A stretch of DNA of 64,000 nt, taken from the NCBI GenBank assembly GCA_963777735.1, contig CAVZRQ010000008.1, forward strand, positions 1,488,001 through 1,552,000, read 5' to 3'. Shown one piece after another: positions 35,621-44,290 of this stretch. The notes beneath the pieces are model-generated. The model ran no database searches and had not been told where the DNA came from. It saw nothing but the letters and a program-made list of their open reading frames with translations. Both the position numbers and the translations under genes were made by a program. Each line of letters begins with the position of its first letter. Within the stretch, counting starts at the first letter, position 1. The stretch comes from ZC4RG30 sp963777735 (GTDB lineage Bacteria > Pseudomonadota > Gammaproteobacteria > Steroidobacterales > Steroidobacteraceae).

Positions 35621-37566
35621 GTCCAGAAAAGAAGAAGGCAGCTCCTGCCTCCATACCCAATGGCTGGAGCACCGAAGACTCGCTCGACCTCTACCAGGTG
35701 CCCGCCTGGGGCAAGGGCTATTTCTCCATCAATGCGGCCGGCCACATCGTGGTCCGGCCCGACACGACGCCCGATCGTGAAATCGATCTGTTCGAAGTCG
35801 TGCAGGGCCTGGAAGCCCGCGACCTGCGCACGCCAGTGGTGGTGCGCTTCTCGGACATCCTCGCGCACCGACTGAAGCGGCTGCACGATGCCTTTGCGCA
35901 GGCGATTGCCGAAAACGACTATCGCAACCGTTATGCCGCGGTGTTCCCGATCAAGGTCAATCAGCAGCGGCTGGTGGTGGAGGAGGTCTACCGTTACGGC
36001 GCCAAGTTCGGTTTTGGCCTGGAAGTGGGCTCGAAGCCTGAATTGCTCGCGGTCATGGCGATGACCGAAGGCGCCACCGACCGCGTGATCATCTGCAATG
36101 GCTTCAAGGATTCCAGCTACATCGAAGCGGTGACGCTCGCGACGAAACTCGGCCGCACGATCATCCCGGTGGTGGAGAATTTCGCCGAGCTGGCATTGAT
36201 CCTGAAACACGCGGAGGCGTACAACGTGCGGCCACGCATCGGTGTGCGCGTGAAACTGGCCAGCGAAGGCTCCGGCCGCTGGCGCGAATCTGCGGGCGAT
36301 CGCTCCAAGTTCGGTTTGTTCGTGACCGAAATCCTCGAGTTGCTGAAGGTGCTGCGCGAGAAAGACATGCTCGACTGCCTGCAGCTGGTGCATTGCCATC
36401 CGGGCAGCCAGCTGCAGGATATCCGGCGCGTGAAAGAGGCCATCAACGAACTCGCTCATGTGTATGTGGAACTGGTGAATCTCGGCGCCGGGCTGAAATA
36501 CATCGACGTCGGCGGCGGCCTGGGCGTCGATTACGACGGCAGCGGTACCAATTTCGAATCGTCGATGAACTACACGCTCGTGGAATACGCCAATGACGTG
36601 GTGTACCGCATCGCCAGCGTCTGCAATGCACGCCATGTGCCGCATCCGATGATCCTCAGCGAATCCGGCCGCGCCATTGCCGCCCACCACAGCGTGCTCG
36701 TGTTCAACACGCTGGGCCGCTCGGCGCTCGACGGCTTCGATATCTCGAAGGCGGATCTGGAGCTGGCGCCAGACGCTCCGCAGCCGGTGAAGGATCTGGC
36801 CGACGCCTGGCGCACGGTGTCGCCGCGCCGGCTGGTGGAGTGTTATCACGACGCCGTTACGGCGCGCGACGAGGCACTGCAGATGTTCAAGCTGGGGATG
36901 CTGTCGCTGGAATATCGCGGCCTCGCGGAACGCCTGTACTGGTCGACCTGCACGAAGGTGCGTGATGCCGCGCGCAAGCTGGACGAGATTCCCGAGGAAT
37001 TGTCGGAACTCGAGGGCATCCTTTCTGACACCTATTTCTGCAACTTCTCGGTGTTCCAGTCGCTGCCTGACAGCTGGGCCATTGACCAGCTGTTTCCCAT
37101 CGTGCCCGTGCATCGCCTGACCGAACAGCCCACTCGCAAAGCCGTGCTGGCCGATATCACCTGCGACTCGGACGGCAAGATCGACCGGTTCGTCAGCCTG
37201 CGCGACGTCAAGCGCACGCTGGAGGTGCATCCGCTGCAGGGCACCGAGGAGTACTACATCGCGGCTTTCCTGGTCGGGGCATATCAGGAAACCCTCGGCG
37301 ACCTGCACAACCTCTTTGGCGACACCCATGTGGTGCACATCCGCCTGCACGACGAAGGCGGCTGGTGGATCGAGGAAATCGTCAAGGGCGACACCGCCAA
37401 CAAGGTGCTGGAGTACATGGAGTACGATGTGGCGGAGCTTTATCCGGCGCTGGCGCGGGATTGCGAACACGCAGTCCGGGATGGCCGCATGACCGTGGCG
37501 GAAAGCCAGTCCATCAAGCGCTTTTACGAGAACGAGCTGAACGGTTACGCTTACCTCGAGCCCTAG
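35617..37566 (+). CDS. speA: Biosynthetic arginine decarboxylase
   Basis: SpeA decarboxylates arginine to agmatine, the first step of one route to putrescine. The GTG at 35617 (AGGGGA site upstream) gives 649 aa, close to E. coli SpeA (658). The PLP lysine is K113 (FPIKVNQQ). Further blocks are EVGSKPELL, GDRSKFGL, LVHCHPGSQ and VGGGLGVDYDG, and the C-terminal SpeA-specific domain follows. No agmatinase or agmatine deiminase is in the window, so the path to putrescine must be completed elsewhere. Confidence 0.97.
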   Translation: MSPEKKKAAPASIPNGWSTEDSLDLYQVPAWGKGYFSINAAGHIVVRPDTTPDREIDLFEVVQGLEARDLRTPVVVRFSDILAHRLKRLHDAFAQAIAENDYRNRYAAVFPIKVNQQRLVVEEVYRYGAKFGFGLEVGSKPELLAVMAMTEGATDRVIICNGFKDSSYIEAVTLATKLGRTIIPVVENFAELALILKHAEAYNVRPRIGVRVKLASEGSGRWRESAGDRSKFGLFVTEILELLKVLREKDMLDCLQLVHCHPGSQLQDIRRVKEAINELAHVYVELVNLGAGLKYIDVGGGLGVDYDGSGTNFESSMNYTLVEYANDVVYRIASVCNARHVPHPMILSESGRAIAAHHSVLVFNTLGRSALDGFDISKADLELAPDAPQPVKDLADAWRTVSPRRLVECYHDAVTARDEALQMFKLGMLSLEYRGLAERLYWSTCTKVRDAARKLDEIPEELSELEGILSDTYFCNFSVFQSLPDSWAIDQLFPIVPVHRLTEQPTRKAVLADITCDSDGKIDRFVSLRDVKRTLEVHPLQGTEEYYIAAFLVGAYQETLGDLHNLFGDTHVVHIRLHDEGGWWIEEIVKGDTANKVLEYMEYDVAELYPALARDCEHAVRDGRMTVAESQSIKRFYENELNGYAYLEP

Positions 37567-37587
37567 GAACCCGCTCGGAGAGCCGAC

Positions 37588-38412
37588 ATGATGTCCCCCC
37601 GACGCATTGCGTATCTGATTGTCGCAGCGCTGACCCTGTCAGCCTGCGCTGCGGCAATGACCCGCAGTTCGGTCACGGCGCGCCTGGATGCCGCCATTAC
37701 CGGCAGTCATCGCGGCACGGAAGAACGCGCGCGCGACCGATACCGCCATCCGCGCGAAACCCTGCTGTTCTTCGGCCTGCGGCCGAACCAGACCGTGGTC
37801 GAGATCCTGCCCCTCGGCGGCTGGTATACCAAGATCATCGCGCCAGTGGTTCGCGGCGATGGAAAGTATGTGGCCGCCATGCCACCGGTGGTCGTTGGCA
37901 ATGCCAACAGCGAACGCAGCCGCAAGGCGTTCACGGACATACTGGCGGCATCACCGGCACAGCTCGATCAGGTGCAGGTAACTGATTTCGACATCGGCAA
38001 GGGCAACCTGGTGCCAGACGGCACGGCCGATCTGGTGCTCACCTTCCGCAACATCCACAACTGGATGGCCGGTGAACGTGCCGAAGCGGCCTTCCGCGAC
38101 ATGTACCGCGCGCTCAAACCCGGCGGCACGCTGGGCGTGGTGGAACATCGCGGCAATGAAGCCGTGCCACAGGATCCGCGTGCCCGTAGCGGTTACGTGA
38201 ACCAGTCATACGCCCGCCGCCTGATCGAAGGCGTGGGCTTCAAACTGGTGGGCGCCTCGGAGGTCAACGCCAATCCGCTGGATACCAAGGACTACGCCGG
38301 CGGCGTGTGGACGCTGCCACCGGGGCTGGCCGCAGGGGAAGCCGATCGCGCCAGGTACCTCGCCATCGGCGAGAGCGACCGCTTCACGATGAAGTTCGTG
38401 AAACCCCGGTAG
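37588..38412 (+). CDS. Exported methyltransferase-like lipoprotein
   Basis: A 274-aa protein with a signal peptide and lipobox (LSAC, C20), followed by a class I SAM-methyltransferase-like fold. The motif I region is VVEILPLGGWYTKII rather than the usual GxGxG, then ADLVLTFRNIHNW (motif II-like) and ALKPGGTLGVVEHR (post-II). It belongs to the predicted-methyltransferase group COG4798, whose members often carry signal peptides. SAM is not expected in the periplasm, so either the export signal is misleading or the protein has another function. It lies 21 bp after speA. Confidence 0.75.
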   Translation: MMSPRRIAYLIVAALTLSACAAAMTRSSVTARLDAAITGSHRGTEERARDRYRHPRETLLFFGLRPNQTVVEILPLGGWYTKIIAPVVRGDGKYVAAMPPVVVGNANSERSRKAFTDILAASPAQLDQVQVTDFDIGKGNLVPDGTADLVLTFRNIHNWMAGERAEAAFRDMYRALKPGGTLGVVEHRGNEAVPQDPRARSGYVNQSYARRLIEGVGFKLVGASEVNANPLDTKDYAGGVWTLPPGLAAGEADRARYLAIGESDRFTMKFVKPR

Positions 38413-38419
38413 CAGCCCG

Positions 38420-40510
38420 CTACCACATGTCCTTGAGCTTGCCGGTCGCATCGATGCTGATCGGCTCGTCCGCCCGCGACAGGCGCGAATCGTTGACGTG
38501 CGAACCGGTAAAGCCGGTCTGCTCGAAGCACTTCAGTACTTTCTCGGTCAGGAAGCGGCTGCGCCCGCCATAGACATGGGCATCGCCACGCGGCGACTGC
38601 TGCGTCAGCGGGAATTTCAGCGGACTGATCAACTGCAGTTCATTGCGCGCGCGCGTCATGGCCACATACAACAGGCGCCGCTCTTCGTCGATCATCTCCT
38701 GCTTGCCGGTGGCGAACTCGGAGGGAAAGCTGCCATCGACGACATTGAGCAGGTACACGGTGTCCCACTCCATGCCCTTGGCCGAATGGATGGTGGAGAG
38801 GATCAGGTAGTCTTCGTCCTGATGCGCCTTGCCGGAAAGATCACTGGTGGCATTGGGCGGATCCAGCGTGATCTCGGTCAGGAAGCGCTCGCGTGAGGGG
38901 AACTGCTGCGAGAGTTGCTCGAGCTGATCCAGATCACCGATGCGGGTATGAAAGTGCTCGAATATCCGCTCCAGGTGCGGCTGATACCACTCGCGCACCA
39001 GCCGCAGCTGGCCGGGCCATGGGCGGCCTGGCTCAACCAGTTTTTCCATGAGGTCAGCGAGCCGCTTGAAGTCACGATCGCATTGCGAGGGCACCTTGAT
39101 GTTGCGCAGCGCCTTGATAGAACCTGACACTTCTGCCAGCGCATCGAGCGTCCAGCGCGCATTGACCGGCCCCATGCCGGGCAGCAGCTGCAGCACGCGG
39201 AACGCGGCGAGGCTGTTGCGAGGGTTGTCAGCCCAGCGCAGCACGGCAATCATGTCCTTGACGTGCGTGCCTTCGAGGAATTTCAGTCCGCCGTATTTCA
39301 CGAACGGAATCTTGCGGCGGGTGAGTTCGACTTCCAGCAGATCGCTGTGGCTCGCACTGCGGAACAGCACCGCCTGGCGGCGCAGGGCCGTACCGGCTTC
39401 CCGTCGCTGCAGGATCTGGTTGGCGACGTATTCGGCCTGCGACTCGAGATCATCGACGCTGACGTACTTCGGCAACAGCCCCCCGCCACGCACGGCAAGC
39501 AGGTGCTTGCGATACTGGCGCGGCGCCTCGGCCATCAGCGCGTTGGAAGCATCGAGCACGGCCTGGCTGGAGCGATAATTCTGCCCGAGCGGCACTACTT
39601 CAGCAGGCGGCGTGTAGCGCTGCGCAAACCCGAGGATGTTGTCGACCGCCGCCGCCCGGAAGGAGTAGATCGCCTGCGCATCGTCGCCGACGACGGTAAG
39701 CCCGCTGCCGTCCGGCCGCATCGCATCCAGGATGCGTGCCTGCAGGGTGTTGGTGTCCTGATACTCATCGACCAGGATGTGATCGAAGTTCGCGCTGACA
39801 TGCTTCGCGAGCTTGGGCTCGGAGACGAGCACGTGCCAGTAGAGCAGCAGATCGTCGTAATCGAGCAGGCCGAGCTGCTGCTTGCGCTCGACATAGGCGC
39901 GATAAAGCTTCGTCAGATCCTGTTCCCATTGCAGGCACCAGGGATACTGCTGCGCCAGTGTGTCGGCAAGCGGCCGCTGCGTGTTCACACGGTGTGAATA
40001 GATGGCAAGACAGGTGTCCTTGCGGGGAAAGCGCTGTTCCTTTGCTGCAAAGCCCAGTTCGGTGCGGATCTGGTCCATGAGATCGGCCGCATCACTGCGA
40101 TCGATGACATTGAAAGTGGGATCGAGACCCAGCTGCGCCGCATAGTGGCGCAGCAGCCGGTTGCCCAGCGAGTGGAAGGTGCCCGTCCAGGTCAGCCGCT
40201 GCGCGATGGCCTGCGACTTGCCACCGAGGGTGTCGTCCATGGCCTTGCGCAGGATCTCCAGTGTGCGGCGGCGCATTTCCATCGCGGCGCGGCGCGTGAA
40301 CGTCAGCAGCATGATGCGCGACGGATCGACGCCATTGAGCACCAGATGCGCGACCCGGTGCGCCAGGGTGTTGGTCTTGCCGGTACCCGCGCCGGCAATC
40401 ACCAGCAGCGGCCCGGCGCGCATCGGTCCTTCCGCAACGGGTTCGCCAAAGCCGGCGGCCTTGCGTTGCGCGTTGTTCAGGGCCTCGAGATGTATTGCTG
40501 TACTGGACAT
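38420..40510 (-). CDS. UvrD/Rep-family ATP-dependent DNA helicase
   Basis: A superfamily 1A helicase of 696 aa from the ATG at 40510. Motifs in order: Q-motif (LNNAQRKAA), I (AGAGTGKTNTLAHR), Ia (LLTFTRRAAMEM), II (VDEYQDTN), III (VVGDDAQAIYSFR), IV (LGQNYRSS), V (STIHSAKGMEWD) and VI (EERRLLYVAMTRA). The C-terminal region is short and lacks the UvrB-binding tail of UvrD. Between UvrD, Rep and the smaller paralogues I cannot decide. Convergent with the methyltransferase gene (7-bp gap). Confidence 0.9.
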   Translation of the reverse strand: MSSTAIHLEALNNAQRKAAGFGEPVAEGPMRAGPLLVIAGAGTGKTNTLAHRVAHLVLNGVDPSRIMLLTFTRRAAMEMRRRTLEILRKAMDDTLGGKSQAIAQRLTWTGTFHSLGNRLLRHYAAQLGLDPTFNVIDRSDAADLMDQIRTELGFAAKEQRFPRKDTCLAIYSHRVNTQRPLADTLAQQYPWCLQWEQDLTKLYRAYVERKQQLGLLDYDDLLLYWHVLVSEPKLAKHVSANFDHILVDEYQDTNTLQARILDAMRPDGSGLTVVGDDAQAIYSFRAAAVDNILGFAQRYTPPAEVVPLGQNYRSSQAVLDASNALMAEAPRQYRKHLLAVRGGGLLPKYVSVDDLESQAEYVANQILQRREAGTALRRQAVLFRSASHSDLLEVELTRRKIPFVKYGGLKFLEGTHVKDMIAVLRWADNPRNSLAAFRVLQLLPGMGPVNARWTLDALAEVSGSIKALRNIKVPSQCDRDFKRLADLMEKLVEPGRPWPGQLRLVREWYQPHLERIFEHFHTRIGDLDQLEQLSQQFPSRERFLTEITLDPPNATSDLSGKAHQDEDYLILSTIHSAKGMEWDTVYLLNVVDGSFPSEFATGKQEMIDEERRLLYVAMTRARNELQLISPLKFPLTQQSPRGDAHVYGGRSRFLTEKVLKCFEQTGFTGSHVNDSRLSRADEPISIDATGKLKDMW

Positions 40511-40566
40511 AATCAGGTTCAACTATAGCCAATGTGCGCGGCCGCTGCCGCGCGCAACACCACAGA

Positions 40567-41115
40567 ATGCAGCAGGTATTTGTGAACCAGATCGAAACCG
40601 TCTTCCAGGGCCGGGTGATAACGGTGAATGTCGAGCAGGTATTGCTGCCGAATGGCGAGACGGCCCGCTACGAGATCGTTCATCACCCGGGCGGCGCTGC
40701 CATTGTTGCCGTCGACTCCGACCTGCGCGTCTGCCTGTTGCGCCAGTACCGCCCTGCTGCAGAGGGCTGGGTGTGGGAACTGCCGGCGGGCCGGCTCGAA
40801 CCCGGCGAACCTCCGCATGAAACGGCTCGACGTGAACTGGTGGAAGAATCCGGCTGCGAGGCCGGGCTCTGGGAAGATCTCGGCAGCATCCTCAGTTCAC
40901 CCGGTGTATTTGCCGAAACGATTCACCTCTACCTGGCACGCGACCTGCGGCCTGTAGCCAGCCATCATGAGCCCCACGAAGTCATCGAAGTGCACTGGGT
41001 GCCACTGGATCAGGCTGTTGCGCAGGCGTTGTCCGGAGAGATCCGGGACGGCAAGACCATTGTCGGGCTGGTGCGGGCGTCCGTCCGCTGCCGCACACAA
41101 CAAAGACAATGTTGA
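40567..41115 (+). CDS. Nudix hydrolase, ADP-ribose pyrophosphatase-like
   Basis: The ATG at 40567 gives 182 aa. The Nudix box is complete (GRLEPGEPPHETARRELVEE, about residues 76-95), followed by SGCEAG. The segments VEQVLLPNGETARYEIVHHPG and RQYRPAAEGWVWELPAG upstream, and SSPGVFAETIHLYLA downstream, match the NudF/ADP-ribose pyrophosphatase group. Substrate is inferred. Divergent from the helicase gene. Confidence 0.87.
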   Translation: MQQVFVNQIETVFQGRVITVNVEQVLLPNGETARYEIVHHPGGAAIVAVDSDLRVCLLRQYRPAAEGWVWELPAGRLEPGEPPHETARRELVEESGCEAGLWEDLGSILSSPGVFAETIHLYLARDLRPVASHHEPHEVIEVHWVPLDQAVAQALSGEIRDGKTIVGLVRASVRCRTQQRQC

Positions 41116-41183
41116 TGCGACAATACTTGTGTGAGCCAATCGACAGTCTTGACTCGTCAACGTCCCGATAATGGATACCCATA

Positions 41184-41483
41184 ATGTCCAAGAAAAGACC
41201 AGACGGATTCACGCTGTTCGTGCCCGACGAGCAGGAGCCGGAAAAGGACATGCCGGCAAAACTCGAGGTTGTGGATTACAACCCGGCACGCAACCGCCCC
41301 AGGAAAGCCCTGGGTGGCGGCGCCTATGATCCCTATGAACGTCCTGTCGCCATCGGCGACACGGCACGTATCCGCAAGCCGCGAGTCGACCTGCGCCAGC
41401 TGTCCGAATGGATCAAGACCACGCAGCAGGTGAAGGCACTTCGCGAGGAAGACCTTCCCAAGGACGAGCCAAGAAAACGCTAG
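41184..41483 (+). CDS. Small conserved-looking hypothetical protein
   Basis: A 99-aa, highly charged and probably largely disordered protein (MSKKRPDGFTLFVPDEQEPE at the start, many Lys/Arg/Asp/Pro). A short helix is likely near the end (LRQLSEWIKTTQQVKALREE). No family recognised. Codon use matches the neighbours, and it lies 68 bp after the Nudix gene. Convergent with the lptF-like gene, with no space between stops. Confidence 0.6.
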   Translation: MSKKRPDGFTLFVPDEQEPEKDMPAKLEVVDYNPARNRPRKALGGGAYDPYERPVAIGDTARIRKPRVDLRQLSEWIKTTQQVKALREEDLPKDEPRKR

Positions 41484-42566
41484 CTAACGGCCCAGCCATT
41501 GCGGCAGGCGTAGCAGCGCGAGTCCCAATGCCACGGCGATGGCATGCACCCACCAGAGCCCGAGAACAGCTGGCACATCGCCACGCTCCAGCATCGTGCG
41601 TGCGGCACTGATCAACCCGGCATAGACCGCGAACAGCAGTACCGCCCAGGGCACGCGGGCATGCCGCCCCTGTCGTGGCCGCAGTCGCGCCAAAGGCACA
41701 GCCAGCAGGCCAAGTACCACCACGTTCAGCACCCAGGCAAGTCGCCAGTGCAGTTCCGCCCCCAACCTTGGATCAGCAGAAGCCAGCAGCGCGCGATTTC
41801 CGAGTACGTCCACGCGCGGTTTGCCCGGCAGCGTCACCTGTGGCGTCGGCACACGAATGGTCTGTTGCCGGAACTGCGTGATGCGCCAGGCGCCCTCCCC
41901 CGGCGTGCCTTCATAGCTGTGACCCTCGGCAAGTTCAATGGTGTAGGAGCGGTTGTCTGCCGACAACGCATAGCGGGCCCGATCGGCGAGAACCAGATGC
42001 ATGCGCGTGCCGCCGGCAGCGACCGGCACATCACGCTGCACGAATACATCGCGCAGCGCGCCATCGGCATCGAACTCGCGGAAATAGAGAGTGGCGCCAT
42101 GTCCCAATGAACGGAACTGGCCCGGCGCGAGGCCACGCGTCACGGCCGTCCGCAGCGCATCGGTGCGCAACGCCACCACGCCCCGCGCAGCGGCCGGTCC
42201 ATCGATGAATGCAGTCCACGCCGCCAGGGCCGCGGCAGCGAAGGTCACCACACCGGCCGCGGCATACAGAGTGCGCGTGCCGATGCCACCGGCCAGCGCC
42301 GCCGTGATCTCGCTGTCGTGATACAGGCGCCCGAGCCCGAGCACCGTGCCAAGCAGCACGGCAAACGGCAGGATGATCGTGAGATTGCTGCGCAAGGTCA
42401 GGCCGACCAGCTGCAGCACCAGTGCGCCCGGCACCTGGCCATCGGCGGCACGCCCGAGCACGAATGCCAGCTGGTAGATGACCAGCACCGCGAGCAGCAC
42501 CAGACCCACGCCTGCCGTAGCGAACAGGATGTCGCGCAGCACATGTCGGAAGAAGATGCCGCGCAT
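41484..42566 (-). CDS. lptF: LptF-like permease of the LptFG/YjgPQ family
   Basis: The ATG at 42566 gives 360 aa. Three N-terminal helices, a periplasmic beta-jellyroll region (about residues 120-255) and three C-terminal helices are visible, the LptF/LptG layout. The segments VLGRAADGQVPGALVLQLVGL and LLGTVLGLGRLYHDSEITAALAGG match LptF, which with LptG and LptB extracts lipopolysaccharide from the inner membrane. The usual partner lptG is not adjacent; instead, the upstream gene (16 bp away) is a CpcT/CpeT-like lipoprotein. A paralogue with another cargo is possible. Confidence 0.85.
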   Translation of the reverse strand: MRGIFFRHVLRDILFATAGVGLVLLAVLVIYQLAFVLGRAADGQVPGALVLQLVGLTLRSNLTIILPFAVLLGTVLGLGRLYHDSEITAALAGGIGTRTLYAAAGVVTFAAAALAAWTAFIDGPAAARGVVALRTDALRTAVTRGLAPGQFRSLGHGATLYFREFDADGALRDVFVQRDVPVAAGGTRMHLVLADRARYALSADNRSYTIELAEGHSYEGTPGEGAWRITQFRQQTIRVPTPQVTLPGKPRVDVLGNRALLASADPRLGAELHWRLAWVLNVVVLGLLAVPLARLRPRQGRHARVPWAVLLFAVYAGLISAARTMLERGDVPAVLGLWWVHAIAVALGLALLRLPQWLGR

Positions 42567-42582
42567 GATCCGGAACCGGATG

Positions 42583-43263
42583 TCAGGGCGCGTCGGCACG
42601 CCGCGAGAAGCGGAAGAACGGATCGGCCAGATCACCGCTCACCAGTGCGCCTGCGGCATCGCGTTGCTGCTCGGAGATGGCAAGCCCGTCGGCATCCAGC
42701 TGCATGCGCTGCTCCACCTTGAGCGTCTCGCCGGTGCTGCGCGACGCCGCGCGGCAGCCACTCCCGGTGCTTGCCACGAAAGCGTCACCGACCGGGGGCT
42801 TTCCACCCTTGTCTTCAACCTTGCGACTCCACAGCAGGTCACAACCGGCACGCACGCGCAGATCCTGCATCAGCAACGAACGGAACAGGTCGCGCCGCAG
42901 GTGGCCGTCGCGCCAGCGCGCAGGCTCGTTGAAATCCAGCTGTGTAAGGATGGCCTGTTCGCGGCCCGGCACGCCATTGACCACATACAGGCGCTGGGCG
43001 AGCACTCGACGCGCGTCGTCGGCCGCCATTTCCTGCACGTAGAACACATGCTCGCCGACTCCCGGCGCCTGCACGGGCACCAGCACCAGCCGCAGTGCCG
43101 GATGCTCGCTGCTGGCGCGAGACTGCGCGATGTTGTCGTAACTGCCCGCTAGCGTCGCCACCAGCTTGCTCACCATGACTTCTTCGCGCTTGGGCTGGGG
43201 CGCGCAGGCCACGAGCAGGGCCGCGCAAATCATTACCACTGCCGGCATCCTGCTATCCGCCAT
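42583..43263 (-). CDS. CpcT/CpeT-like (DUF1001) lipoprotein
   Basis: A 226-aa protein with signal peptide and lipobox (LVAC, C20). The core (LVATLAGSYDNIAQS, LRLVLVPVQAPGVGEHVFYVQ, AQRLYVVNG, QRMQLDADGLAISEQQRD) matches the CpcT/CpeT family. In cyanobacteria these proteins attach bilins to phycobiliproteins. Relatives in non-phototrophs have no known function, and nothing here suggests bilin use. Its first 11 bases overlap the end of the ATP-grasp gene. Confidence 0.75.
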   Translation of the reverse strand: MADSRMPAVVMICAALLVACAPQPKREEVMVSKLVATLAGSYDNIAQSRASSEHPALRLVLVPVQAPGVGEHVFYVQEMAADDARRVLAQRLYVVNGVPGREQAILTQLDFNEPARWRDGHLRRDLFRSLLMQDLRVRAGCDLLWSRKVEDKGGKPPVGDAFVASTGSGCRAASRSTGETLKVEQRMQLDADGLAISEQQRDAAGALVSGDLADPFFRFSRRADAP

Positions 43264-44290
43264 ACATCACCCGCCATTGCGCCGGATAGGTCAACCCGAG
43301 CTTCACGATGGAATCCAGCAGCGCGGGGTAATCGCGCCCGGCAGCGGCGGCCGCGCGGGCGAAATCCTCGTTCTGCGCGAGATGCGGATTGGCATTGGCT
43401 TCCAGTGCGTAGATGCTGCCATCTGCACGCATCCGGAAATCCATGCGCGCATAACCGGTGAGCCCCAGCGCGCGATACATGCGGCGCGACAGCCGGTCGA
43501 GCCGGGCCTCTGCGCCAGCGGGAAGTTCCTGCGCCGGCGCGCTGTCGATGCCGTATTTCGTGCGGTATTTCAGGTCCCACTTCACCTTGCGGGTGGCAAT
43601 GGCGCTGCCACTCGATGACATGCTGCCGAAGTTCAGCTCCCACACCGGGAAACGGGTCAGCCGCTCGTTGCCGAGCATGCCCACATAGAGCTCCCGCCCC
43701 TCGATGTATTCCTCCACCAGCACATCCGACTTGTGCTGCTCCAGCACGAATTCGATGCGCTCGCGCAGGCGGGTGGCATCTTCCACCACCGATGCCTGCG
43801 AAATGCCAAGCGAGGCGTCGTCGGTGCTGGATTTCACGAACAGCGGGAAGCGCAGCCTGCGCGGCAGCGTGATGCGCTGGCCGCGCCGGAAGACGGCGAA
43901 CTGCGGCGTGGAGATGCGGTGAAACGCGAAGACCTGTTTGCACAGCGCCTTGTCGCGCGACAGCAGCAGACCGCGCGGATTGCAGCCCGTATAGGGCTGG
44001 CGCAGCATCTCGAGGAAGGCGATGACATGCTGGTCGTAGCTGACGATGCCGTCGAACTCCTCCAGCAGGTTGAACACCACATCGGGCTGCCAGTCGGCGA
44101 TGGTGGTGCGCAGCTCGGTGATGTTGTCGAGCACACCGAGCGTGCGCACCTCGTGCCCGGACGCCCGCAGCGTCTGGATGACATCGAACTCGGTGCGCCA
44201 TTCCTCGATGACCTTGGCGCTCTGGCCGTCCAGGCTCTCGGGCGGCATCAGGCTCGGATGCAGTACAACCAGTACTCGCGAAGACTTCAT
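43253..44290 (-). CDS. ATP-grasp ligase resembling D-alanine--D-alanine ligase
   Basis: A 345-aa protein with the three-part layout of D-Ala-D-Ala ligases: N-terminal domain with VVFNLLEEFDG, an ATP-grasp central domain (FPLFVKSSTDDASLGISQAS; VLVEEYIEGRELYVG) and a C-terminal metal-binding end (YARMDFRMRADGSIYALEANANP). It differs from Ddl in substrate-loop regions and in context, as no mur or fts genes are near. Members of this group join amino acids or small peptides. The ATG overlaps the metallopeptidase stop (ATGA), so ligase and peptidase are probably made together. Confidence 0.83.
   Translation of the reverse strand: MKSSRVLVVLHPSLMPPESLDGQSAKVIEEWRTEFDVIQTLRASGHEVRTLGVLDNITELRTTIADWQPDVVFNLLEEFDGIVSYDQHVIAFLEMLRQPYTGCNPRGLLLSRDKALCKQVFAFHRISTPQFAVFRRGQRITLPRRLRFPLFVKSSTDDASLGISQASVVEDATRLRERIEFVLEQHKSDVLVEEYIEGRELYVGMLGNERLTRFPVWELNFGSMSSSGSAIATRKVKWDLKYRTKYGIDSAPAQELPAGAEARLDRLSRRMYRALGLTGYARMDFRMRADGSIYALEANANPHLAQNEDFARAAAAAGRDYPALLDSIVKLGLTYPAQWRVMYGG

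Noticed and set aside
41116..41183. Sigma-70 promoter before the 99-aa hypothetical gene (TTGACT and GATAAT)
   Set aside because: The two hexamers are only about 12 bases apart, too close to be used together.
43253..44290. Ddl, D-alanine--D-alanine ligase of peptidoglycan synthesis
   Set aside because: The fold fits, but the context (metallopeptidase, ARH fusion, CpcT-like lipoprotein) and the absence of mur/fts neighbours make another amide-forming substrate more likely.
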